From contig OZ017796.1 of the NCBI GenBank assembly GCA_963969395.1, positions 19,408,501 through 19,472,500 on the forward strand: a stretch of 64,000 nt of DNA. The letters run 5' to 3'. The DNA comes from Pseudoscleropodium purum. Its lineage: Eukaryota > Streptophyta > Bryopsida > Hypnales > Brachytheciaceae. This document shows, piece after piece, positions 1-10,644 of the stretch. Within the stretch, counting starts at the first letter, position 1, and each line of letters begins with the position of its first letter. A program made the translations under genes and the position numbers. The notes beneath the pieces are model-generated. The model was not told where the DNA came from. It saw only the letters and a program-made list of their open reading frames with translations, and searched no databases.

Positions 1-1432
1 GAATTAATATATGGTATATTTTTTATTTCACTTTGAATGTTTCTACTATTTTCTACCCATTCAAACATAAATAAATAAATAATTAATTAAATTAAAAAAT
101 AAATTAAAAATAAATATATATATGATTTCATATTTATTTATATATTTTTGAAAATTTTCATTAATCATTTTTGTGTATGACTTTGTATAAAATTGTTTTT
201 TGTGCCTAAATTTTTTAGAATACAATATATATAATCTTTTACTATGACCCCATAAATTTTCATGTTCAAAATTTTTCCTCCAAAACCTCAAGTACTTAGT
301 TCCACTTCTAAATCGTCCAATACTCTATAACAAAATCAACAAGTATTTCATGCTTCTATCGGTCTCACAAGCTCTCACACTACAGATAAACTTCTTGCAC
401 ATGCATCCTAACTTTATTTTGTTCTTTGTTTTTGGGTGCTTGACTTTGTATATTTCTCTATACTCCTTGTAGAGTCTATCTTACATTGGGTTCCATATAC
501 AATGTGACATGTTTCTATATTGTGTTGTTGTTGGAGGGCTCTTTTAACATTGGAAAAGCTTGCATTGCGTGTTTTTCTTGGACTTGGGAACACTATCCCA
601 AACATACATCACCAATCTTCTTAAATGTTGCATGTTTTGCTTCTATTATATACCCTTCGGGCTTTGTTGGTGTATAATAGAGGATGTATTGGAGGTGATT
701 GCGTTGCATTTTCTAGAATTGTAAGCATTTTGTTATCATTCTAGCAAGAGCGTGCTATAAATTTGATTTACAAAATTTGGCTTTGTTTGTGAATTTTGAA
801 GCTAGCTTTGTTTTAATGTTTTGACGAACATTATAGGTATGAATGAATAGAGGATGAGGTGTGCAATTCCAAGTCCAAAAGTAGAAGATAAGCTTAGTTG
901 AAAACATTAATAGTTGCATTCTTCTCTTGAAACTTAAAAATTTAGCTACTTTAGTCCTCACAATTTTTGAAAGTTTCACTGACAAGTAGCACCCCTCAAA
1001 GATGTTTGCTCACAAATACAAAATAACCTACAATTTTAATTAATTAATATATTAAAAATACTAATACCAATTTTTTGATATCGACCTTAGATGTGACTAT
1101 TTTTGTTACCTCATATCAAAATTTAAGGTACATTTTGACCTGGCCTTATTAGAGGTCTCATCATCCACTTTTAGTTCATTATGTATTCTCACGTTGGCTT
1201 GCATTTACCGAGCTTATTAGGAGAGTATGAGTAAGCTTAATGTGAAAGTGAAGTGCTATGCAACTCTTGGAGATAATGAAAATATTAGTATTAGGTTTTT
1301 CAAAGCAACTCAATTTCTGGAAAAAGAAAACTTTTTGTTTCATTACAAAAAATTTCAACCTTGTAAAAGGTTGTTAAGAAGATTTGTTCACTATTGTTAG
1401 TGATTTTTAGAAGTGTACTATTCCCTTGTACT

Positions 1433-1709
1433 CATGGTTGTCATAGTGGACAGACGTCCGATTTGCCCTTCCATTAGAGGTCCGGCCCGTTTGATACAAT
1501 CAACACATAGTTGACTTTCAGATAACGGAAAAATAGGCCACGTGGATGCTATGTGGATTAAGGAACATGCTGGGCGCAAATGAGATCGTCAGGGCGCAGA
1601 CGAGGTGACGTGTCATTCCGCAAAATTGCACAAGTTACAAAATTAAAGCCGTCTAGACCGTCCGTCCGTCCCGTTCGATGACCCTAACTCGCCCGTTATG
1701 ACAACTATG
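1433..1709. mobile_element. hAT-type MITE with perfect 8-bp target duplication
   Basis: Terminal inverted repeats CATGGTTGTCATAG and, on minus, CATAGTTGTCATAA. Flanked on both sides by CTTGTACT (1425-1432 and 1710-1717). The interior is GC-rich with many GTCCG motifs, unlike its surroundings. Confidence 0.8.
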
Positions 1710-2132
1710 CTTGTACTTGTACAATTTGATGGGTGGATAGTACACAATTGAGCTGAGGAATGGACCATCCAGATGAAATCACAAACTTAGTTCTTTTCCC
1801 ATTCTAACAACTATTGTACTTCGTAGCAAGTTTGCCACTTGGGTGCCAAATAATTAATTAAAGTTCAAAAATAAAGTTCAACACTTCATTACTTAATTTT
1901 CAAGAATTCAGCACTTAAGTGAGAATTATAAATCATATTTAGCATTTAGCATACAATATCTACAATTTAGATTGACAAAATTGTTTTAGGATCAATCTAA
2001 TTGAGAAAGAGTCACCATGAAAATGAGTCGCATTCATAGCCTTGGACGATAGTGAAAAGTTGAAGATACTTATACAAGAGGGGTGATGGGAGGAAAAGCA
2101 ACCCATGTGGGATATGTAGGATTAGTAAGAGC

Positions 2133-3069
2133 TTAACCCCTAAAGAACCGGATTGCATTTATTGGTTGTATAGAAATTTTGGGCAGGCCATTGTGACCAA
2201 AAATTTTCATATTTTAAGATGAAATTGTTGTAGAAGGTGTAGACAAGGAATATATTTCATATGCAACAAATTTCATGACATTTAGAAATAGGAGTCAAAA
2301 GTTATAGCCTAATATGTAGTTTGTTTCTCAACTCAAGCAGTCCAGGTAGATCTGAAAAAATCATTTTTTTCAACAATCAAAATTTGAAATTTGTTTTTTA
2401 GACTTATATACACTAGAAAAGCTTTGAATCATTCCATTTTGATCAATAAAATCAAAAGTTATGAGGATTTTTTGTTTGCAGGCAATTATGGATTCCCTAT
2501 TCTATAATAAACTTTGAAATCATTTATCTTATCCAATTTTCGATATTTTTGAAAAAAAATAAAATCCTAAAATATAAAAATTTTATCAAAAAATTTCAAC
2601 CATTGGGATTGACATTTTTCAATTCCATATTTAAATTCTTAATAATTTAGTAATTTGCATCACTCTACTACTACCTACTTACTATTTTTTTCCTATATGT
2701 TGTACAATTCCAAATGATTTGAAATTTTTCAAGCATGTATCCTACATGCTTTGAAGAATGAATCCAATCAGTTGGAATCATTTTGAACATTTTTCCATAC
2801 AAATTTGACCTTGTGAAGTTCAATTGCCCAGTTTCCTATAGGGACAAAAAAAATGATTTTTGTTACTTCAAATGCTAATATCTTGCAATCTACACGGTGG
2901 AAATTTTTTGAATTTTTTTTCACATATTTTCAAATTAGTTTAATACAAGATCCTATAGAAACATGTATCTAAAATTTATTTATTTTCCTAAATTTTGAAA
3001 CTTGTTAAAAAAAATGGCAATTTTGGAGCATTTTTGGTAAAAACATAGTCAAGGAACTTTAGGGATTAA
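2133..3069 (+). mobile_element. TTAA-bounded element, about 0.94 kb
   Basis: Begins TTAACCCCTAAAGAACC and ends in the complement of TTAATCCCTAAAGTTCC. Nearly full-length similarity, in opposite orientation, to 60465-61397, including the interior. No open frame of note. Confidence 0.7.
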
Positions 3070-3719
3070 TCTATGTTTTGACAATGAGCAATCAAACTCT
3101 CACCTTCAATCTATCCCATATCTTTTGAAGACTCAAAATGAACAATGGATTTTATTATAAAAATGACCTCTCCACACTTTAATTTCACTATGCATCAATG
3201 ATTAAAATTCTTCATTTTGCCTTTGAAAACTGGCTTGAATATAAATGTTCAAATGCTGAGTTGGTATTTTACCCGTGGATTTTTATTGGATCTTTTGAAT
3301 TTTTGGCAAACCATCTTCATATTTTCCAGAGTTGTGCTAGCACCAGTAGTGCCAACTTGGCCATTAGACACCATGCACAGGCAACCAACGGGTTGGCACT
3401 TAAAATCATCCTCCCCCCCAACTAGTAGCTACCCTATGACTTCATTTTTTTCCTAATGATTGAAGGTGGTACTATGTAATGTTACAACTTTGTGGCCATT
3501 ATATAACATTGCCTCTGTTATTAACCACAATGGGGATGCATTTGTCACATCGTATAGATAGAAACAAATCTAATCGAATTCTCAAAACTTTGGAATTTTG
3601 GTTTTGAAAATCTCAAATTCTTACTTATTTGGTGTTGACATTCTCAAAACCTTGCTTTTGTGGTAGGGTTGTCTCGGACGTTCATTTTTCTGAAAATCAC
3701 GTCCAAAATTTGAATGTCT

Positions 3720-4735
3720 AAACATCTCGTTTCAATGGACGTGGATAGACGCTATCCCGTCGCTATCCAGTAGCCATCCATCGGGCGGGCGGACAGGTGG
3801 ATGGGCGGACGACCCAATAGACAGCGGACAAGCGAACGGTAGATGGGCGGACGCCAATGAAAACCAACAAAAAACTTCTTTTGTCATTTGAGGCCTCAAT
3901 TTTTGGAATTTTGATCCGTGCAAAATACCATTGGAAAGGTCTTGGAAATACCTTTCCAATGGTATATTACACGCCCCAAAACTCTAAAAACTCAAATTGC
4001 AAATGACAAAAAAGTCGCAACAAATGCATTTTCAGGGTCACAACAGCTGTCTGCCTGTCCGCCCAGCCGTCCTCTTGGCAGACGGGTAGACGGCAGATGA
4101 GCGGACACCAATGAAAACCAACAAAAAATTTCATTTGTCATTTTCGATCTAAGTTTTTGGATTTTGGGGGCGTGCAATATATCATTAAAAAGGTCTTAGA
4201 AATACCTTTCTAATGGTATATTATACGCCCTTAAAATCTAAAAACTCAGATCGAAAATGACAAAAAAAGGTCATAGCAAATGCATTTTCAACCTCATAGC
4301 AACTGACTGCCCAACCGTCCCCTTGGCGGACAAGTGGATGGTGGATGGGCGGATGCCAATGAAAACCAACAAAAAATTTCTTTTGTCATTTTCGATCTAA
4401 GTTTTTGGAGTTTGAGGGCGTGCAATATACCATTAAAAAGTTCTTGGAAATAACTTTCCAATGATATATTACACGCCCTCAAATTCTAAAAACTCAGATC
4501 GAAAATGACAAAAAAAAGTCATAGCAAATGATTGCTCAACCGTCCGCCCAGCCATTTCCTTGGCAGATGGGCGGACACCAATGAAAACCAACAAAAAACT
4601 TCATTTGCCATTTTCGATCTGAGTTTTTAGAGTTTGGGGGCGTGTAATATGCCAGTGAAAAGATCTCGGAAATACCTTTCCAATGGCATATTACACGCCC
4701 CAAACTCTAAAAATTCAGATCACAAATGACAAATG
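3720..4735. repeat. four tandem units of about 220-255 bp, each with a long hairpin
   Basis: The phrase ATGAAAACCAACAAAAAA recurs at about 3857, 4110, 4358 and 4580. Each unit contains an inverted repeat centred on ACCTTTCCAATGGTATATTA-type sequence, with arms of roughly 60 bases, framed by TTGTCATTTTCGATC and its complement, and a GC-rich spacer with CGGAC motifs. Confidence 0.7.
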
Positions 4736-5299
4736 AAGCCAACTACAAGTGCATAGTGAGCTTCAGCCCTGTTGTTTGTTTGGCTGCCCTCATTTATTAA
4801 AACATTGAATTCTAGAAAGTATGGGTTTGCTTTCTAAATTTTACTCAATGCTACACATATGCAATGTATTATGCATGTATGAATATGTGATTCATATAAG
4901 TTTCTAGGCATTTAAAAAAACAAATTCTATATCCTAAACCCTAACTCTAATCCTAAATCCTAATGTTAAATTTTACAATGTTTGTAAAATTTAATAAAAT
5001 ATTGATGCAACTTGTGGACTATGGAATATGTTTCACCTTCAATTTTGTTTAGATGAGATTATTAGAAAGTACAACATATGTAGAGCTTAATGATTTATTT
5101 TTTGATGTTTTGTATGTGATTTTGGTTTTTCTTCATCAGTTCATCTCTTATTTTGTTGCAATCGTTCAAAAGTAGAACATGTGATTATAATTTAAAGTGT
5201 CTATTTAAATTTGTTGAAAAATGTATTGCAAGTTTGAAACACCAAGCTATGCATAGTACAAGTGATTGTATTATTTTTTGTTCTATTAGAGGATGCTAC

Positions 5300-6142
5300 T
5301 AAAAATGATTTAACATTTTTTGATAAGTTGATAACTTTTGACAAAATCATTAATCCATGTGTAAGTTTTATTCTTACTCTTTGGTATAGAACTTTTATAT
5401 TATATGGGATTGTAAATATTCATTTTAAATGAATTTTAGTCTAATCTCACAAGATATAATTTGTTTAAAATTACAAACAAATTAGAAATCTAATTTAATA
5501 CATGAAATGAATATTTTGAAAACAATAAAAGCTTCAAAATATTAATTATATGAATTCTTTTATTACATATTCCATTGGCAACTTTTGTATTATGTAAGGG
5601 GGTCATAAGCATTAAATCATTTAAAAGAAAGGCTTTTGTAAAAATTATATTAGATTAAAAAGATTAGAAAGTTAGGGGGGATCAAATTAAAAATTGATTA
5701 AGTGTAAAAAATGTGGTTCCTTATATATTAGTAAGAAACTCATAAATCATATAAAGAATTCAAACACCCATATATAGTTTTTAAATTTTATACAAAATTT
5801 TCTGTCTTATAAAAATTAAATTTTTAAAAATTCCTCTTCAAGTTTGATAGCTCAATTTAAAGAACCTATGAGGCATATAATAAAAGAATTCACATAATTA
5901 GTATTTTGAAGTTTTTCTTGTTCTCAAAATACTTATTTTATATATTAAATTACATTTCTAATTTGTTTGTAATTTTAAACAAATTATATCTTGTGAGATT
6001 GAACTAAAATTCATTTAAAATGAATATTTACAAGCCCATATAATATAAAAGTTCCATACCAAAGAATAAGAATAAAACTTATACATGCATTAATGATTTT
6101 GTTAAAAGTTATCAACTTATCATAAAATGTTAAATCGTTTTT
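5300..6142. repeat. large inverted repeat, arms about 265 bp
   Basis: 5300-5565 and 5880-6142 are near-perfect reverse complements (for example ATTCATTTTAAATGAATTTT and AAATTACAAACAAATTAGAA on one arm, their complements on the other), with about 310 bases between. It lies inside the 2.6-kb hAT-like element. Confidence 0.7.
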
Positions 6143-6509
6143 TGTTGGTTTTTATTGGCGTTCACTCATTTGCTAGATGGGGGCAGACTAAAAATCTCTA
6201 TGTCCCCAGACATTGGAACTAGACAGACGCGGCATCCGAACGTCCGAGCATCCGTGCAACCTTGTTCTTTGGTATTGAGATCCACTTTTTAAGTAAAGTT
6301 GACTTGTTCAATGAAGTTGCAGTGTAACCACAAATAACTACAAAGAAGAGGTTTTTGCAACCTTGGTTACAAATCACAATGTAACAAGTTAAGTAAGGTA
6401 AAACAACCCATGATAGTCAAAATTAGGAGTTTGACCTCGTATGGTTGCTGAAATTTTTCAATTTTTTTCCATAAAAGTGCAAGTATGAGAAACAATGAGA
6501 GCAATTGGA

Positions 6510-6845
6510 ATTATATATTTTTTTGACAAAACATGAATTTACTATGAATTTTTGAAGTGTTCGATGCATCTTTGCCCAAAAGAGTTTGTAGATTACCTTA
6601 GAACTAAAAAAAATCTAAATTCATCATGCTCATTTTGCTCACCTAAAGCAATCATGGTATTTTTTAACATGGGAGAACTAGAAAGTCAATTCTTACAATG
6701 ATTTCTCATTGAAAAATTAGAAGTTTCTAATGAAGTCACTAATCACTCCATTACTGTCATGTAAGACATGCATTGAAAGCTAAAATCTCACAAACTAAAA
6801 AAACCCATATTGGGATCATTCTCTAGGTGTACATCATGGGTCATA
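6510..6845 (+). repeat. dispersed repeat, copy 1
   Basis: Shares order and phrases with 37430-37785: TGAATTTTTGAAGTG, AATCACTCCATTACT, TCATTTAAGA-type sequence and a final CATGGGTCAT. No frame. Confidence 0.45.
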
Positions 6846-7351
6846 GGCTAATTTTCCTTATGTCCATTTCAAGCTTGAGTTGTTGTGGCACAATTGAAGA
6901 GGCTTGAGAAGTGCTCTCTATCAAAGTAAGATAGAATAAATCCAAATCGAGCACACTAAATTTAAATGGAGGACACCAAGATTGGAGGGTGCCGCAAGAG
7001 GTTATGAATAAGATCTTGGAAGAGGATACATCAAGGTAGTTAAAGAAATTCACAGTAGTTGTGAAGCTACAAGAGGAGTTAGACAATGCAAGATGAAAAA
7101 ATTAATTGACTTCAAGTACTAGAATTTCAGATTCAACAAATTGAGCCATGTGTAAACAAGAGATAAATATTAGAAATCATGATTTTGCCAAATCTTTTGC
7201 CAAACTTGAACCAACAACCATTTCAGCAAATCCAAGCATTGGGTGAGACTAATAAATCTCAAGAAAGGGAATTGCACCTAAGTGCAACCTGTTTGCAAAA
7301 CAATCTTGTTTAGATTCTTAACTGAGATGTAAGTCTTCATAGCATGAGAAC

Positions 7352-7646
7352 CAGGGTTGACGAATCTCTACGTCCGCCCCAAAATAGCGTCCGTAACTCG
7401 GACGTCCGGACGCCAGCGGACGCAACATCCCTCCCACCGTCGGAAGGCGGTCGGGCGGGGCGGGGCGAACAGACGGGGCGGATGCCCAAATCATGCAGAC
7501 CAAATCAGTCCGCGTGTCGATCGGATGGCCGTACCGGGGCGGACAGGGGGACAAGTGGACGGGGCAAACGGCGTCCGCGAATGTCAGCGGACGCTGCGGA
7601 CACAGCGTCCGGACGTCTCGGACGTCCGACCATTCTGTCAACCTTG
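7352..7646. mobile_element. hAT-type MITE, very CpG-rich, with 8-bp target duplication
   Basis: Ends CAGGGTTGAC and, on minus, CAAGGTTGAC, typical of hAT. Flanks are ATGAGAAC (7344-7351) and ATGAGAAT (7647-7654), 7 of 8 identical. The interior is packed with CGGAC/GTCCG motifs on both strands, the pattern of subterminal transposase-binding sites. The several open frames of 96-107 codons here are composition artefacts. Confidence 0.8.
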
Positions 7647-8784
7647 ATGAGAATCTAGGGTTGGCTCTAAATACACCTATTTTTTCAGCACTTTAAGATT
7701 TCAAAATTCATACATTGTATAGAAAAATACACAAAAAGAAGATCTCAAATCCTTTTTTTACTCTCAACAAGATCCATCAAACATTTAGATAATTTAATAA
7801 TGGGAACCATTCTCTAAGGTTGTTTACAAGATGTGAGGTGTAAGGTAGGAGGTTCATATAGCATCCTTATACCAATCAATGGGAAGTTGAAGGAAGTCAA
7901 GATGGAGAATGAATTTTGAGAATTTTTTTCTAAAAGAAGGATGAAATCCCCTTGCAACCACAAAAGTTTCAAAATTTTAGAACATCTATGGAATTAGTAA
8001 TCATATCTCAAAGAGAATAATATTAGTTTGCTATTTGAGACCATAGGTGGGAGAGAAATCACATGGCAAGCAACAATGTATTGTCTATAAAATAAACTTG
8101 TTCATAATATTCTTAATCAATGTGAAGGGGGTCCTTTTTGCATACTCCAAATGCAAGATGGGCCCCCCAACAAAGGACAAACAACTCTCAACTCATTGGG
8201 CCACTTGCTATATTGGAAAATAGTAAACCAATCCTAGACTTACAAATTAAACTTAATTAAATACGGAGGTATCTTAGGGAGATATCCTTGGGGGATCTTT
8301 GGGATGAGAGACTTTGATCATAATTTAGCAATGTTAAATTGGAGGCTAAATGACAAAGCTTCATTGGGGTCTCTACCTTGAAAATTTTATTACCTTTGGT
8401 TTTTGTAAAAAAGACTTTTAATTGAAGATATAAAAATCATTTTCCAATTGATTTTTCACCATCTACTATCATAACATTGTTTACCAATGAGGCTAAGGTC
8501 TCTTTTGCATTCTTGAAAAGAGGCCCCCTCTAATGAACAAAATTGTTTTATATGGTTCTTCAACCAATCCCAATCCTTAAATTACCTAATAAGTTCCTTG
8601 GTCCAAAGTATTTAGCAAAGATTTCCCACAAAATAAGAAGCTTTACAACTTTGATAGCATGTCGAAATTCAAAATGAATCAAACTTTTTCACAAAGACAA
8701 AAATATAATCTTTAAAAAATTTATAAAAAATCAAATTATTTCAAGTTGCTAAAAATAAATTTCAAAAGCAAGAATTGTGTTCAA

Positions 8785-9125
8785 ATTAGGATTTCAAACC
8801 TCATTTTGTCATAGTAGAATACTTTTTTTCAAAAAACTTTGAATTGTAATAAAATCAAGACAACTTTCATTTTGAAAATCCGTTCAAAATTTTGAGCTTC
8901 TAATCAAAAGTTATAAACAAAGTTTAAAGAGGGGTTGGAAAGGATATTTCTTTGATATTTTCAAACATCTTCTCTGAATTTTTGTCCATAATTTTGTTTT
9001 GGAGGCTCAATTTTTTTTTAAATTGAAGATGAAATTTAACTTGATTTACCAACTTTTTTTTAGTTCAAAAGTTTGTGAAAAAAAGTTATTCTACTATGAC
9101 AAATTGAAGTTTCAAATTCTATTTT
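8785..9125. repeat. inverted repeat with about 55-bp arms
   Basis: TTTGTCATAGTAGAATA and TATTCTACTATGACAAA-type strings at 8785-8840 and 9068-9125 pair with each other with few mismatches; the spacer is AT-rich and noncoding. Confidence 0.5.
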
Positions 9126-9849
9126 GAATACTATATTTTCACATTTAATAATGAGTAGTACTTTAGTTTTTTCTCTAATCTCCAAAGGTTTGTGAGGAAC
9201 TATATATTCAAAGCATGAAGTTTCAAAAGTGTATTAAAATTTTGGAATAAAACATATAATTACTATGAATTTTCAAATTGAAAGTTCCCTAGATCACAAA
9301 TCCATAACATATCTTGGTTATAAAATTGAAATCTAAAGAATCAACAATCCATCAATGGTAATTAAAGTATGATAATTTAATTACACTTTGAGGGATACTT
9401 TCAATAAAGGTCGATTTGCCAAGAATGAATCCAATCATGGACAATTTTGGGTGTTTTCACCTTATATATTAAGTACAACAAATTTCAAGAAATATGCCAT
9501 ACAACCGAAAGTGAGACTCCTCACACTTTACGAGTTTAAAAGTCATAACTTCCCTAAAATATTATGAACATGGACTAGCAATCATATTCAAGAAACGAGA
9601 CTACACCTGAACTTGACCTTACAGACTCTACGGCACCACAGACATGCAAGAAGAAATGGTTTATAATTTTTTCACATCGACCAAGATTTCTGAAGAAAAC
9701 TGCAATTAATTACATGAATTTTGGAGGCACAATGAACTAATTGTAAATTTCCAAAGGGAAGGCTGTAGGAGGCAAAAGTAACCTCGGTGATTCCAAAAAG
9801 CCTTTGCAACCTCTACAACATTGTCTACCCTTGGCTAATTCTTTATCCA

Positions 9850-10644
9850 AAATGGTCGCTGACTTATCCCTCAAACAACAAGGCACACCATGGTCACCAA
9901 CCAACCAAATTATCCGCTGACAAGATGAAAAGCTGCATTCCTTGTTTCTACACTCACCTCTGGTAGAACTCTGAAAGTTAGTTATTCATCGGACACTTGG
10001 AGTTCTCTGCAGCGTCACAAGGTTACCTTCACCTTGCTCTTATCATACTGCTCCGTCACCATGTTGGATCCTTTGCTTGTTTATTTCCTATACAAACAAA
10101 ACGTAGGGTAGGTATTCCGCAGGGGTAGGTTTTAGCAGTAGTTTCTGTACTGCAGTGGGACACCACAGATATGGTTCAATTGTCTCTAGAATATTATCAG
10201 TATTGGGCACCCGAAAAACAGGCAACCGCTGGCAACGCTCGACAGCATCATGAATACTATGGTCGCCTCCAGAGTACGACATTGACTCCAATTTCCCAAC
10301 AATCCTGCATGCTAGCATTCAACACCGCAAACACTCTGAACTTCCAGCACGGAGGTTCCTGATGTTGGCCACGCCACGTGAAATGCAATCAACAAAAATG
10401 AGAAATGATTGCGAAACTTGACAGAGCGGAAGAGGATACGATATCTTGCAAGGAAAATGAAGCAATCACTAGTGTACATCATAACAGCACCAGGCACAGA
10501 ATTCTGCAGACCAAGCCTGAATATGTGCCAGTACCTGCTTGAATCAAATTGCTGCTCTCAGGCTTTCCGAATTAAATGCATGAGTAAAAACTCTCCTCAA
10601 ACAAGGAAACTTGGTTGCCTATTAAACAGATTCTAGGGACAGGG
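9850..10644 (-). other. probable 3' untranslated and downstream region of the WD40 gene
   Basis: This stretch is clearly less AT-rich than the desert to its left and continues the composition of the gene island. It contains a minus-strand open frame of 76 codons at 10318-10088 with no recognisable domain. A possible minus-strand poly(A) signal (TTTATT on plus, 10080-10085) lies about 560 bases after the WD40 stop codon. I call it transcribed trailer, not a gene. Confidence 0.35.

Larger units (their letters stand above)
3664..6264. mobile_element. 2.6-kb non-autonomous hAT-like element with hairpin array and internal inverted repeat
   Basis: Left end TAGGGTTGTC, right end on minus CAAGGTTGCA, the same terminal signature as the 7352 MITE. 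Flanks TTTTGTGG and TTCTTTGG agree at 6 of 8 positions. GTCCG-type motifs cluster near both ends; a fragment of the array (TTGTTGGTTTTTATTGGCG) recurs at the right end. No transposase frame is visible. Confidence 0.5.

Noticed and set aside
7318..7696. Four overlapping open frames of 67-107 codons
   Set aside because: All lie in the GC-rich hAT MITE; low stop density is a composition effect and both strands are open.
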